Below are positions 23,766 through 36,410 of a stretch of DNA of 64,000 bases, piece by piece (position 1 is the first letter of the stretch; every line of letters begins with the position of its first letter). The DNA comes from Balaenoptera acutorostrata. Taxonomy: Eukaryota > Chordata > Mammalia > Artiodactyla > Balaenopteridae. Position numbers and translations under genes: made by a program. Under the pieces are notes generated by a model that was not told the DNA's origin, ran no database searches, and saw nothing but the letters and a program-made list of their open reading frames with translations. The DNA lies in the NCBI RefSeq assembly GCF_949987535.1, contig NC_080080.1:59184668-59248667 (forward strand), given 5' to 3'.

Positions 23766-23929
23766 TAAAGCAAAGAATGGGTTTATGAGGTATCAGAGTG
23801 ATAGATTGAAATTTAGGTTGTGCTGTCAATAGAAACCCTCAGAAGAATTTACTTTTTTTTTTTTTGATGTAAAAGATTTTATTTTTCCACTGATACGGTA
23901 TTTAGAAAAAGCTCTTTAAAGAGCTTTTT

Positions 23930-24067
23930 CTTTAAAATTGAAATATAATTGACATATAATGGTATATTAGTTTCAGGTATATAACAGAATGATTCAATAT
24001 TTATATGTATTGCAAAATGATCACCACAGTAAGTCTAGTTAACATCCATCACTGTATGTAGTTACCA
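23930..24067 (-). mobile_element. L1 3'UTR fragment
   Basis: 'ttgaaatataattgacatat' through 'tgatcaccacagtaagtcta' is the reverse of an older L1 3' end, similar to the forward piece at 51,990. Confidence 0.75.
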
Positions 24068-24084
24068 GGAATTCACTTGAATAA

Positions 24085-24800
24085 TAACTGAAGGATTGAA
24101 GGAGCTAGTCCCATGAGTCCCTGGGAAAGAGTATTCTAACAGAGGGAACAGCTACTGCAAAGGACCAGATTGTGCTTGTCCCATTTAAGGGGCTTGCGAG
24201 GAAGCCATCGTAACTGAGCATAAGAGGAATAGGAGATGAACCTGAAGAAGTGAGGGAAGTCTTGTTGGTCCTGGTATGAACTTTGGCGTTTATTTACTCT
24301 GATTGGGGTGGAGGGTCTTTGCAGGATTCTCAGCAGAGGAAGGGTATAATCTGACTGACAATTTCACTGGATCCCTTACTAGCTGGGTAGACTGAAGATG
24401 AACAAGGGCAGCAGCAGCAAAATGTTAGGAGACTTTGCAGCAATCCAGGCGAGAGATGCTGGTAGCTTGGTCCAGTGGAGTAGCAGTGGAGGTGGTGAGA
24501 AGTGATTGCAATCTGGGTATATTTCGAAGGTAGAGACCGTGGTATTTTCTAACATATTGGATATGGAGTGTGTGATAAAGAGAGGAGTGAGGGATGACTC
24601 CAAGGTTTTTGGCCTGTGCAACTAGAAGAATTGAATTGCCTTTAATTGGAAAGGGGAGAGCAGGTTTGAGGGGGACTATGAGGGCTCCGTTTTGGACTCG
24701 TTAAATTTGAGATGCCCATTAACAATTTAAGTGGAGATGTTCTGCAGGCAGTTGGATACATGGGTCTGGAATTCATGGGAGAGGTCCTGATGTAATATAA
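24085..24800 (+). repeat. ancient mammalian repeat tract, family unassigned
   Basis: The text-book phrase order 'aacagctactgcaaagg', 'gcagcaatccaggcgagaga', 'ggatgactccaaggtttttg', 'aatttgagatgcccatt', 'gcaggcagttggatacatgg' is a widespread ancient interspersed repeat in mammals. I remember the pattern but not a certain family name. No coding function is implied. Confidence 0.5.
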
Positions 24801-25054
24801 AAACTTGAAAATCATAAACATTTTATCGTACTTCACAAATTATGTAGGTCAAGCACCCCAGAACAAAGATGACCCATTAGACGAGTCCTGTATTGAGTAG
24901 GAATGGCCCATCTCTGGTACTCCCACCAAGCTCCATCATCAGAGATTCTCAGTGTATCACCTCAGCGTGAACACTGTTGGTGGATCGTGAAGTTACAGCA
25001 GCTAGAGGCTGTCTACGACATACAATCCACAAATCAAGACTCTCACTCTTTTTT

Positions 25055-25205
25055 AAACCACTTTATTGAGGTATGATTGACATGTAAAAAGCTGTACACA
25101 CTTAATATATACAATTCAAGGAGTTTGAGGAGAAGTCTACAGCCATGAAACCATCACACCAAGACATAGACACATCCATCACCTCCCAAAGGTTCCTCCC
25201 ACCCC
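25055..25205 (-). mobile_element. old L1 3'UTR fragment
   Basis: 'ccactttattgaggtatgat' through 'catcacctcccaaaggttcc' is the reverse of an old L1 3' end, related to the one at 63,130. Confidence 0.7.
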
Positions 25206-25572
25206 CTTTATTTATTTATTTTTTTTGAGGGAGACCTGAATAGTGTGTTTTTATGCCTACCACAGTTTCCAAGCATCCAAGAGCCAATGTATAAAAACTA
25301 CAGTTCTGATTTGTCTTTTGGTTTTCTGAGCAAGAATATAAACTTGAAATAAGTGAATTATCAGTCATGACAGGTTTATCATATCTTTGTAGGTGTCTAA
25401 TTTTATTTGAAATATAGATGTGTCATAAGTTTCTCAGCCCTTCCCAATTCTGTTTTTATTTGACCTAAGATTTAATTAATTAATGTGGCCAACTCTTTAG
25501 TTTTCCATTATGTAGAGAGGTACGGTGGTGTAGATTACCCTAATTATTCGTATTTAGCTTTAGAATATATAC
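25206..25572. other. unassigned AT-rich sequence
   Basis: Nothing recognisable; it precedes the truncated L1. Confidence 0.5.
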
Positions 25573-27915
25573 CCTCCAGAAAGTAGGCATAGAGGGAACT
25601 TACCTCTACATAATAAAGGCCATATATGACAAACCCACAGCCAGCATCATTCTCAATGGTGAAAAACTGAAACCGTTTCCACTAAGGTCAGGAACAAGAC
25701 AAGGTTGCCCACTCTCACCACTATTATTCAACATAGTTTTGGAAGTGTTAGCCACAGCAATCAGAGAAGAAAAAGAAATAAAAGGAATCCAAATCAGAAA
25801 AGAAGAAGTAAAACTGTCACTGTTTGCAGATGACATGATACTATACATAGAGAATCCTAAAGATGCTACCAGAAAACTGCTAGAGTTAATCAATGAATTT
25901 GGTAAAGTAGCAGGATAAAAAGTTAGTGCACAGAACTCTCTTGTATTCCTGTACACTAATGATGAAAAATCTGAAAGAGAAACTAAGGAAACACTCCCAT
26001 TTACCATTGCAACAAAAAGAATAAACTACCTAGGAATAAACCTACCTAAGGAGACAAAAGACCTGTATGCAGAAAACTATAAGACACTGATGAAAAAAAT
26101 GAAAGATGATACAAACAGATGGAGAGATATACCATGTTCTTGGACTGGAAGAATCAACATTGTGAAAATGACTCTACTACCCAAAGCAATCTACAGATTC
26201 AATGCAATCCCTATCAAACTACCAATGGCATTTTTCACAGAACTAGAACAAAAAATTTCACAATTTGTATGGAAACACAAAAGATCCCGAATAGCCAAAG
26301 CAATCTTGAGAAAGAAAAACGGAGGTGGAGGAATCAGGCTCCTGGACTTCAGACTATATTACAAAGCTACAGTAATCAATACAGTATGGTACTGGCACAA
26401 AAACAGAAATATAGATCAATGGAACAGGATAGAAAGCCCAGAGATAAACCCATGCACATATGGTCACCTTATCTTTGATAAAGGAAGCAAGAATATAGAA
26501 TGGAGAAAAGGCAGCCTCTTCAATAAGTGGTGCTGGGAAAACTGGACAGCTACATATAAAAGAATGAAATTAGAACACTCCCTAACACCATACACAAAAG
26601 TAAACTCAAAATGGATTAAAGACCTAAATGTAAGGCCAGACACCATCAAACTCTTAGAGGAAAACATAGGCAGAACACTCTATGACATAAATCACACAGC
26701 AAGATCCTTTTTGACCCACCTCCTAGAGAGATGGAAATAAAAACAAAAATAAACAAATGGGACCTAATGAAACTTAAGAGCTTTTGCACAGCAAAGGAAA
26801 CTATAAACAAGATGAAAAGACAACCCTCAGAATGGGAGAAAATATTTGCAAACAAAGCAACTGACAAAGGATTAATCTCCAAAATATACAGGCAGCTCAT
26901 GCAGCTCAATATCAAAAAAACAAACAACCCAATCCAAAAATGGGCAGAAGATCTAAATAGACATTTCTCCAAAGAAGATATACAGATTGCCAACAAACAC
27001 ATGAAAGGATGCTCAACATCACTAATCATTAGAGAAATGCAAATCAAAACTACAATGAGATATCACCTCACACCAGTCAGAATGGCCATCATCAAAAAAT
27101 ATATAAACAATAAATGCTGGAGAAGGTGTGGAGAAAAGGCAACCCTCATGCACTGTTGGTGGGTATGTAAATTGATACAGCCACTATGGAGAACAGTATG
27201 GATGTTCCTTAAAAAATGAAAAATAGAATTACCATATGACCCAGCAATCCCACTACTGGGCATATACCCTGAGAAAACCATAATTCAAAAATAGTCATGT
27301 ACCACAATGCTCATTGCAGCACAGTTTACAATAGCCAGGACATGGAAGCAACCTAAGTGTCCATCGACAGATGAATGGATAAATAAGATGTGACACATAT
27401 ATACAATGGAATATTACTCAGCCATAAAAAGAAACAAAATTGAGTTATTTGCAATGAGGTGGGTGGACCTAGAGACTGTCATACAGAGCGAAGTAAGTCA
27501 GAAAGAGAAAAATAAATACCGTATGTTAATACATATATATGGAATCTAAAAAAAAACACAAACATGGTTCTGAAGAACCTAGGGGCAGGACAAGAATAAA
27601 GATACAGATGTAGAGAATGGACTTGAGGACACGGGGTGGGGGAAGGGTAAACTGGGACGAAGTGAGAGAGTGGCATGGACATATATACACTACCAAATGT
27701 AAAATAGCTAGCTAGTTGGAAGCAGCTGCATAGCACAGGGAGATCAGCTCGGTGCTTTGTGTCCCCCTAGAGGGGTGGGATAGGGAGGGTGGGAGGGAGA
27801 TGCAAGAGGGAGGGGTTATGGGGATATATGTATACATATAGCTGATTCACTTTGTTATACAGCAGAAACTAACACACCATTGTAAAGCAATTATACTCCA
27901 ATAAAGATGTTAAAA
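25573..27915 (+). mobile_element. 5'-truncated L1 (2.3 kb)
   Basis: Plus-strand copy that starts abruptly within the reverse transcriptase and runs through the ORF2 end (about 27,549) and the 3'UTR to 'ccaataaagatgttaaaaaa' at 27,915, then an aaataaata tail. The same family as the full-length copy at 5-11.6 kb, in the opposite orientation. Flanks share only TA-rich bases, so the target site duplication is unclear. Confidence 0.95.
25580..27549 (+). pseudogene. L1 ORF2 reverse transcriptase fragment, broken
   Basis: The first part reads GQCPL-type RT motifs ([18 protein letters not shown]), then an intact FADD catalytic motif (25,823-25,834) that the minus-strand copy at 5 kb has lost. An in-frame TAA at 25,916-25,918 stops it. 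A 216-codon open part (26,090-26,740) and a 162-codon part (26,731-27,219) follow in different phases, and then more stops (near 27,218, 27,292 and 27,391). The C-terminal cysteine region [20 protein letters not shown] is present. It cannot produce a working protein. Confidence 0.93.
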
Positions 27916-27969
27916 AATAAAAATAAATAAAAATTAAAAAGTATATATATTTTTCGATGAAGCAAATCC

Positions 27970-28475
27970 TTTTTTTAAATTGTGGTAAAATATACCTAAT
28001 GTACGATTATCATTTTAACCATTTTTAAGTGTGCAATCCAGTGGCTTTAAGTATTGATACACGCTCATTGTTGTGCAACCATGACCACTATTGATCACCA
28101 GAACTTTTTCATCATCTCAAACTGAAACTCTCTATCCATTAAGCAATAACTCCCTGTTTCTCTCTGCCCTCGTCCCCCATAACCGTCATTCTATTGTACT
28201 TTTCTGTCTATAAATTTGACTACTCTAGGTAGTATTGTACAATAAGTGAAATCATACAGTATTAATCCTTTCATGTCTGGTTTATCCCACTTAGCATAAA
28301 TGTTTTCAGAGTTCATCCATGTTGCAGCATGTATCAATTTCATTCCTTTCTAAAGCTGAATAATATCCATTGTATGTATATACCACATTTGTTTATCCAT
28401 TCATCTATCAGTGGACATTGAGTTGTTTCCAGGTTTTGGCTGCTGTGAATAATGCTGCTGTGAACGTTGTGCTAG
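27970..28475 (-). mobile_element. old L1 3' fragment
   Basis: 'aaattgtggtaaaatatacc', 'tgatcaccagaactttttca', then 'gttcatccatgttgcagcat' is the reverse of an old L1 3' end and the ORF2 terminus. Many substitutions and no open frame. Confidence 0.82.
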
Positions 28476-28840
28476 AATATATTTAACTTACAATTGAATG
28501 AGTCTGTGACCTAAACAACTTATGGCATGCAAGAAAAATATGCTATCCCATAATAAGTAATGGGCTGATTCAAGATAAGCTGGTTCATTGTACAGCATCT
28601 TCACAGATTCCTTTCTTGCACTTCTTTCAGGTGTTTGATGAAATCCATAACCACCCCCAGTGCTTTGCCAAAAAGAACTGGCCTCTTTCTGTATTTGCTG
28701 ATTTGCCCTTTTCCACACAAATGTTCTTTCTATTTCCATGGTGTTTCAAACAACTAGGAAAGACTTTAGAAATCATCTAGGCCAGGAATTTAAAACATTT
28801 ATGGGCACAGAAACCCTTATTCAAATAAAATTTTACTTAG
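28476..28840. other. unassigned sequence
   Basis: Contains an 83-codon minus-strand frame (28,488-28,739) with an ATG in good context, reading MEIERTFVWKRANQQIQKEA at its start. I do not recognise it. It has no visible splice or poly(A) features and may be chance. Confidence 0.35.
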
Positions 28841-29204
28841 TGTGAAAGATTGAATTATTGATCTCAATTCTTCCCTTCAGTGTAGTAATACTGTAAATGC
28901 ATACTCTCAGCGTGGTCTTATGATGATGAATTATACTTTCCTACGCCTTGACTTTGGACTTGGACATATGACTTGCTTTGGCCAGTGGGATCTTAGTGAC
29001 AGTGAACAGAGGCTGAAACATGCTTTAGTGTTTGGCCTTGCTCTGTGGCACAGATCTTCAGAGCAGAGCCAAGCCTAATGGACCCACAGCCTGAAACAGA
29101 GCCATCCCAGACTTGTAGACCAGTGAGGGAAGTGAAAGCTTATTGTAAACCACTGACATTTTTGTGGCTGTTTGTTAAGCAGCAATAGCTAACTGATACA
29201 GAAA
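28841..29204 (+). mobile_element. MaLR (MLT1-type) LTR
   Basis: Ends in the MLT1-like terminus 'gttaagcagcaatagctaac' followed by 'tgatacag', and contains 'gacatatgacttgctttggc' and 'ccacagcctgaaacagagcc'. The next bases, 'aaattagtacctggaagtgg', resemble the start of MaLR internal sequence, so this is probably a 5' LTR rather than a solo LTR. Confidence 0.7.
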
Positions 29205-30224
29205 TTAGTACCTGGAAGTGGCATTGGTCCTGGGATTGGGTGGTAGGCAGCAGGAAAATTGTTATGGGGGACTAGAAAAATAGCAGCCTGTGTTAAGTAG
29301 TAGCAAGACATTTGGTAAAGTTGTCACCTGAGGTAACTTAGAAGATAGAAAACATACCTAATTAACAGAGACATTTGGGCAAAAATTTTTGAGGCAGAAT
29401 GTTGGAAGCATAAGCTGCATTTAATAAGGTACTACAAGAAATAGTTGAATTCAGGAAAAATTTTATCAAACCAAGGGTGTAGACATTAAAACATTGCTCA
29501 AGCAAAAGTGAAATCCACAGTGTTGACATGACCTCAGGCTAAAGACCAAATCTAGAATGTAGCTAAAACATTTTGAAAGGACTTTTGAAAGGACTAAAAT
29601 ATGTCTAGCAGATTCTTTCAGATGGACAGAAGAACTCACAGAAATCATAAGGGCAAAGTGTCACAGAAGCCTGAATGTACCCAAAGTGAAGTAATTAAGT
29701 TTAGAGAGATAAAGGCTTACCTCAAAAAAAAAAAAAATTGTGGGTGTGCCTTTTGCATATGAAGTTTATTGGAATCAAATAAGTAGAAAGCTCAAAAAGT
29801 TTTGGGGAGATACCTTTTGACAGAAGTGCTTCCAGTCTAGACTAAAAGAGACTGAAACTGTTCAAGATATAAAAAGATTTCATGAACCCCAACTCCTACA
29901 GCCAGGAAGGGGTCTTTAAAAATGGCTTAGCTGATATGTTCTTATGTTCTTCTTATGGTCTCTTCACAAGATGGCAAGGAGTATGACAGAACAGAAAGAA
30001 CCTCTTGAGAAGCCAGGAACAGTGGAGAAAGATGGACCTGAGAGCCAACCCTGTGAGGCAGAATAGGGGTCTGATCGAGGAACACCCCTTACCTTAAGAT
30101 GGGATTCCCATAACATTTACCTAGTAGGATTTTAAAATTGCTGTGGTCCAGTGATTGCTGTGTGCCCTCTATTCTTTACCTTTTCAAATTGGAGTATTTA
30201 TTGCAGTCATCATGTTCCACCATT
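29205..30224 (+). mobile_element. probable MaLR internal sequence
   Basis: Follows the LTR directly with an internal-start-like sequence and continues without recognisable coding motifs. MaLR internal regions are usually eroded. The right limit is a guess. Confidence 0.4.
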
Positions 30225-30785
30225 ACACATTAGGTGTTATAGCAATTATATATTGCTAAGTAAAAAATTACCCCAAAATTTAGCAGTTTAAAACAACACA
30301 CATTTATTATGTCACAGTTTCTGTGGGTCAGGACCCCAGGCACAACTTAACTGGGTCCTCTGATTCTGAGTCTGTCACAGGCCTTCATTCAAGTTGTCAG
30401 CCAGGGATGGGGTCTCATCTGAAGGTTTGACTGGGGCAGGGTCCTCTCCCAAGCTCACTTACATGGTTGGCAGGATTCAGTTTTCTGAGGGCTCCTATAC
30501 AGAAGGCCTTAACTCCTTGGTGGCTTTTGAGTGGCAGTCACCCTCAGAGCTTCCTCTACATGGCACCTTGCTTCAACAAAGTCATCAAGATAAAAAGAGA
30601 TCCATCTGCTGGCAAGATGGAAGTCACTATCTTATGTGACCTAATCACAAAAGTGACATCCCCTTAAAGTTGCCGTATTCTGTTGGTTTGAAGCAAGTTA
30701 CTCAAGGGAAGAGGATAACTCAAGGCTATGAATGCCAAGAGGTGGGGACCATTGGAGTCATTTTAGAAGCTGCTTGCCTTAGGTA
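30225..30785 (+). repeat. ancient interspersed repeat, family unassigned
   Basis: The order 'tttaaaacaacacacattta', 'ctgtgggtcaggaccccagg', 'gaaggtttgactggggcagg', 'gtgacctaatcacaaaagtg', 'gaatgccaagaggtggggac' is a familiar high-copy mammalian repeat. I cannot assign it firmly. The plus frames at 30,394-30,667 are chance within it. Confidence 0.55.
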
Positions 30786-30992
30786 TGTGGAAGGCAGATA
30801 ATTTTCTATTTAGTTTATAGGTCTCTGGGTCAAGAGTAGCAGGGTCTGGACTTCATAGAGATGACAAGATCCTGGATTTTTTGCAGATACCATAATTGGC
30901 TAAGGCTTAGGGGAGGGGGCGGTCATCGGACAGGAGTGAATAAGTTTTTCATGTGAGTAGGATGTGAATAGTTGTAACCAAGAGGACAACCA

Positions 30993-31080
30993 TGATAGAT
31001 TGGATTATTCACCCCAATTCTTCACTCCCCTGTAGTAGAACCCTTGCTATAGTCTCATGATGGATAGGGTGTAGAACACT
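30993..31080 (+). mobile_element. partial second MaLR LTR start
   Basis: 'gattggattattcaccccaa' and 'ttcttcactcccctgtag' align with the start of the LTR at 28,841 ('gattgaattattgatctcaa' and 'ttcttcccttcagtgtag'). It is probably the 5' edge of the 3' LTR of the same element. Confidence 0.5.
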
Positions 31081-33029
31081 TGCTATTGGGGAACTTGTTT
31101 CTATAATTGATATAAGCTAAAGATATAAGTAAGTTCAGGAAACATTTAGATGAATCTATGAATGGTAAACCCAGATTTGAGTAATAAAGGAAACCAGGGA
31201 GTTTGAAATGAATCCCAAAACTTCTGAGGCCAACATTAATGGAATACTAAGAGACTTTGAAACCACAGGCTGGTTAGACCATCGGGCTGACCCAGTATTG
31301 CATTTCTTATATTCATATCATTTGGTTTTAAAAATAAATACACATTTTAGTATAAATTCCTAAGGGAAACTTGTAGTTTATTTGAAGAGACTGTAACTTC
31401 CCCCCATGTTTCTTTTAAACTAATTACAAAGAACTCAGAGATGCTCTAAGCCAAAGGATGTAGGAAACTCTATGAATGAAAGTGTGTGATTTTATGTTCT
31501 CACACCTGCGTTCTATGTGTGGGAAATGGAAAACAGGATTTTGAACATAGGATCTTAGCCTCCAGGTAAGAAATTATATGGGACCCTGAAATCATCCTGT
31601 GGACAGATGAAATCTTTAGAAACCAAAAAGTGGCTCAGATTACTACCATTTGCTTCACAAAATTGCCTGCTTGAATAAACAATCCGACTTTTTTTTTTTT
31701 TTTTACCATACTCTATAAGTCTCAAATCATTATGGTTTGGGAAAAATGCACATGAGACTGTGATAGCAATAATTACTTCAAATGAATGAAAGAAAGCAAG
31801 ATATTGTGTTTTTTTTCCAGGCAACATTTAAATGCAGAATCCTTCATTTTTAGATGCAGTAAATACCACAGAAGCCAGTAGATAAAAATGATGTCCTAAC
31901 TCCCAAAACCATACCAAAGCAGTGGGAATTCCACTCAGGCGGGCAGCTGAGACAAGGATTGTGGGTAAATGCTGCAAGCCTGTCGGTGGGAAATAATGGT
32001 ACGTCTGAGTTATGTTGCTGCATAACTATCTTTTAGATATATTTAGTGATGACCAATGCACTAGTACATTTCCAAAATAGAACCACAAAATAGATTACAA
32101 TTTAAGGTAATCCCATGCCCGTAATTTTGTTTTTAAAAAATATTTTGGTCCATTAGCCATTTCTATCTTTGTTAACACCTATCCCTTCCCACTCATCCTC
32201 TGGTGCAGGTGTTAACAAAATTTGAAATGACTGATGGACCAGAAAAAGTCCTGGAAAATCTACCAAGTGGATATTATAATCAGCCTCCACATCTTCTAAC
32301 TTAAATGTTCCTTGACAGGTGTGGAGCAAGAACCAGAAAAAACAGAAAAGACATTCTTCCACAAAGAGCAAGAAGGAAAGTGATTATAAAGTGGGATCCT
32401 CTGGTAAACCACAAATTAAAGTCTTACTCATGTGAGGTGAATTAACTTTGCAGTGACTATCTTCTAAATAATTCTCTAAGCCTAGGAAGTAATCCGTCAT
32501 GGCTGTTTACAGTGTGGATTGGATGACCACTTGAGTCTGTAATGTTTAGGGAAGACTCTACAAAGTTTCCATGGTTATTCAGGGAAACAGACTCTGAACT
32601 CACCTATAACAAAGAACTTGAGCTCATTAGACAAGACTTGCTCATCCTTATAGGACCCTAGGGTACGTTTTGGCTTATGTTCCTAATGCCCTGTCCCAAG
32701 ACAGAGGCCAGCTTCTGCTTTCATCAGAGTGTTCCTTCACACAGCACCTCAAGCATATCTAGAGAGCTCCAAGTCAAGGCCCAGGGAAGCAAGGCCCAAA
32801 GAAAGTTAGGTGTCCTCTCTCCCCTGTGTCAGGGCCTGCTTGTCAGGTTTATTTCCCATTCCAAAGCCATCTTCCTCCCGGTGAAAGACAGAGACTGTCC
32901 ACAGAAGTATGCCTCTTCCCTAGAGCCTGGACAGGATTTGCATATTGGGATAAAACACTGTAATCTTCACATCTGTTGCAGAGAGATAGAGAGAGGCATG
33001 GTCATTACCTAATGTTCTCCAAACCTCAT
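31081..33029. other. unassigned sequence
   Basis: No supported gene. A T-run at 31,689-31,705 has no element body. A 111-codon plus frame at 32,677-33,012 lacks recognisable domains and is probably chance. Confidence 0.4.
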
Positions 33030-33600
33030 GGCTTCATCTGTGGTGACCGGCCTCCACTTTCCACCACAAAATCTCTATGCAGTTGTAATAGGGAAGACTC
33101 CATATTGGATCCATTTCTTTTACTTTAACCTTTGTATTCTATTGCTTTTACTACAAGTTAATCACTAAAGATATGTTGCCTATGGCTTAAAGTATACACA
33201 ATGGCCCATCTCTGGGAACCCTGCCTCCCGTGCCTGAGTGTGAAGCGAAAAAACTTTTTTTAGCTCAGAGGAGACATCCTGATCAGGCCCACCTGTGAAT
33301 GGCTGCAGGGAAAGAAGAAATTAACACATCCTCTTCAGAGTCTGGCCAGAAAGAGGAAATAGTTGCAAAAAATTTATCGCCTCTTTTTGCTTTACCTCCT
33401 CACCTCCCCCTCTTTGTTCTATAAAAGAAACTAGCATCCGAACCCCAGGCAAGATGGTTCTTTGGGACACTAGTCCACCATCGTCTTGGTCTGCTGGCTT
33501 TCCAGATAAAGTCACTATTCCTTGCCCCAATAACTCACCTCTCAATTTATCAGCCTGTCATGTGATGAGCAGTACGAGCTTGAACTCAGAAACACAGTGA
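33030..33600 (+). mobile_element. ERV-type solo LTR
   Basis: Has the layout of a class I endogenous retrovirus LTR: pyrimidine-rich 'cctcctcacctccccctctt' before a TATA-like 'ctataaaagaaac' at about 33,420, then 'aagatggttctttgggacac' and an 'agataaagtcactattcctt' polyadenylation region near 33,505, ending near 'cacagt' (33,598). No internal gene is attached, so it is a solo LTR. The block 33,451-33,530 is shared with the LTR at 53,709-53,786. The family is not named with certainty. Confidence 0.72.
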
Positions 33601-33861
33601 GTTCATACTAGCATTAGCAAAGGTGCCAAGACACCACATATTCTTTATGCTGTTTCTACTGCTCTCAATTTTCTCCCTATCATCTCTCCATCAATATACA
33701 TTCAACACAAAATGCTTTCCCCAGTATAAGCCAGGTTTAGTACTTAAAAATAATTCTAGAGATATATGGAAAACATAATCTACTATTTTTCTGACTAACC
33801 ATTTCTAATGGTATGTTCACATGGTTGACATTTATTAGAAAAATATTCTTTAAAAATTTTA

Positions 33862-34314
33862 TTGATCAAAAATATGGTAAACTCTTGCTTAGTCAGAGAG
33901 ATGTCAGTTGCTAGGGAAAATGTAAATGTCTACACAACAAAATCTTGCCTACAAAATTCTAAAATGGATTACTCAGTCTCCTGCCCCCAAAAACATTTCC
34001 TGCTTTTTAAAATAGAGACTACTGAACAGGATTTAAAGTTTCCCTTTATGACTCAGGGCCACCATTATGGAAAACAATTTCATAATGATGTGATTTCCCA
34101 GGGATTATTAAGGTGGGTTGAGTTGCCAGTTCCTACTGAGTGGCCCAGGACCATTGCACTCATTGAAGTTTTTTATCTTGCTACCTATCACCTCCCTTGC
34201 TATCAGCTGATACTCTTTACTTATGTCAGTTTACCTGCTTCTTCTAGGAATCCCCATGCTGCTCTTAATCTAACTTTGGGAGATTTTGATTATACACTAA
34301 ATGACTCTCAATGA
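33862..34314 (+). other. unexplained 150-codon open frame
   Basis: One of the longer open frames outside recognised repeats. The first ATG in frame is at 33,874. The product starts with MVNSCLVREMSVARENVNVY and has a hydrophobic segment near its end (RTIALIEVFYLATYHLPCYQ). There is no recognisable domain, strong start context or poly(A) site nearby. Probably chance or the remains of an unrecognised element. Confidence 0.2.
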
Positions 34315-36394
34315 CTATCCATCAGTTCTTCTATTTGTTTTAAACATTTTTGCCCCCTTCTTTCTCTGTTGTCAGCTGTCACTTTTATTGGTGTCAGTGT
34401 GTTTTTTTGTTTCTAACTTAGATGCTTGTTTTACAGTAGCCTGGAAGAGGGTTGAGAGCAATTTTGTAGAATTGTAGAAATGTGCATACATTTTGTGATA
34501 TCTATCTTTTATCTGAAGCCTTTTAATCCATTTTTTTCCAGAACCACAGCTCTGTTTTAGATGCTAAAAACTGCTATCAGTCTATCATTGAAATGAAAGA
34601 TTTTAGAAAAAAAGAGAAAACAAATAAGAAAATAATTGACTAGGTTTTAAATCAGTTTTGAGTGTCCTGATACAATTTCCCAGGCCTGAAGTATCTGAGT
34701 AAAGAAGTGGATGGAAGAATGGTTGGATTAATTATTTCTACTTTGAAGCCTATTAGTACTTTGTAGATTTATCTCTTAGAGAGTTATTTACACTTTCTTA
34801 ATAAACTGTTAATATGTCCAAGATAGGGATTAGGTTTCACTCCTTGTCATGTCTTCTGTGCCCAACACAGTGTCAGACACAGAGAAAATATTCATCTATA
34901 TCTGTTTAATGTAATTTAGTTGATTCAGTGGCCATCACTAAAAAATCCTTTATCAACAGAGAAAGTTTAGATGTTCTGCAAACTCTGCCCCCCAAGGTGG
35001 GAAGCAGACAGTTTTAGCAATAAGACTGGTACACATAATCTCCTGGATTCCCATCCATTTTTCTCTTCCCCACCCCTATTCCACCTCCACTGCCACCCCG
35101 TGCTTTCTGAGCCACCGCTTGGTTTTAGAGGCTTTGACCAGAAGCTCTGAAAGATGATGCTATAGGAACAGATTTTGGGTGTCCATCTGAGTCTGGTTCA
35201 TATCTCCTGGTAATTTTCTAGCAAAAAGCTGGTTGCTGGGCCCATGTCTCCATGTTTAGCATTTTGCTGGCCTGCAGGGCAAGGACAGAGAAGGTGACTG
35301 TGTGTGTGACTTGAAAGGATGTCTCATTATTTCATGTTAACTGGGCTCTTTTACTTCTGCATTGGCACAAACATTAGAGTATTCACTATATTCATTGCAA
35401 CCAGGGAAGAATTTCTTGAGTCTAAAGGTTGTGGGAAGTTTGAGGAGACAGAAAAGGAGAAGGCCCAGAATTCATTCTCTCTTGGAGCATTCTGGTGCGT
35501 TCATGAATTGCATGCAGGTCTGGTAGACCTTCAATGTCCACTGCTTTCCTGCCTCTGAGTACTTTTCCCTCCATCACTCATAGATGCTGTTTACCCAAGA
35601 GTTGACAGGCAGCTTTTTCCTCAAGGATGCTGGAAAGATGGTTCCATTGAAGCTAAGCATTTGGCTCCCCGTTCGATACCACAAAAAGTGGACAAGGATG
35701 CCTCTTAATCAAGTTTGTCCTCACAAAGAGATAATCTCTGCTCTTTGATTTGAGAACCACTCCTATGCCCCCATTCTCATAGTAAACAATGGCTTGTTAA
35801 ACTTTTCTCCATGTCTATACACAAAACAATGTCACTCAAGCAGAGTGAATAATTGCATGGTCTACACAGTATAACTTCCATCTGTTCCATCTGTGTTTCT
35901 TCTAGCCCAAGTCCCACAGATTAAGCTATGACGTAACAGGTGAAATATTTCTATTATTTACCTAAAAATGAAAATGCAAGCAGTGGGAGCTATGAAAGAG
36001 GCCTGGCTAGACTCAAACTTCTGACATCAGACAGCCTTCTTACATATATTCTCACAGGCAAGTTCTAGGGATTTATTTGTTTATTTACCTATTAGGACTT
36101 AAGAACAGATAAGTTGAACTGCTCTTTTTCTGTGTCCATTCCAAGTTGTAGTTAAAACAAAACAAAACAGAAATGACAATAAAAATACATTTTTTAAGCG
36201 ACTGTGTATAGTTTTTTGGCACTAATATAAGCTGTATGCTGGAAGGTACTCATTTTTCTGACCTCAAGTTCAACTCTATGAGTCTGATCCCCCAGGGAAT
36301 AGATAAGAGAGGGCACCTTGTTTTTGTGGACTTGAAAGTGACTTTAACTATAAGTACATAACTTCCGGATGGATATTCTGGCCCATCAGGCTTT
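34315..36394. other. unassigned sequence
   Basis: No gene seen. 'gtgtcagacacagagaaaat' near 34,870 hints at an old MIR or related tail. The rest is plain non-coding sequence. Confidence 0.4.
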
Positions 36395-36410
36395 AAAAAA
36401 ACTTGTTTTT

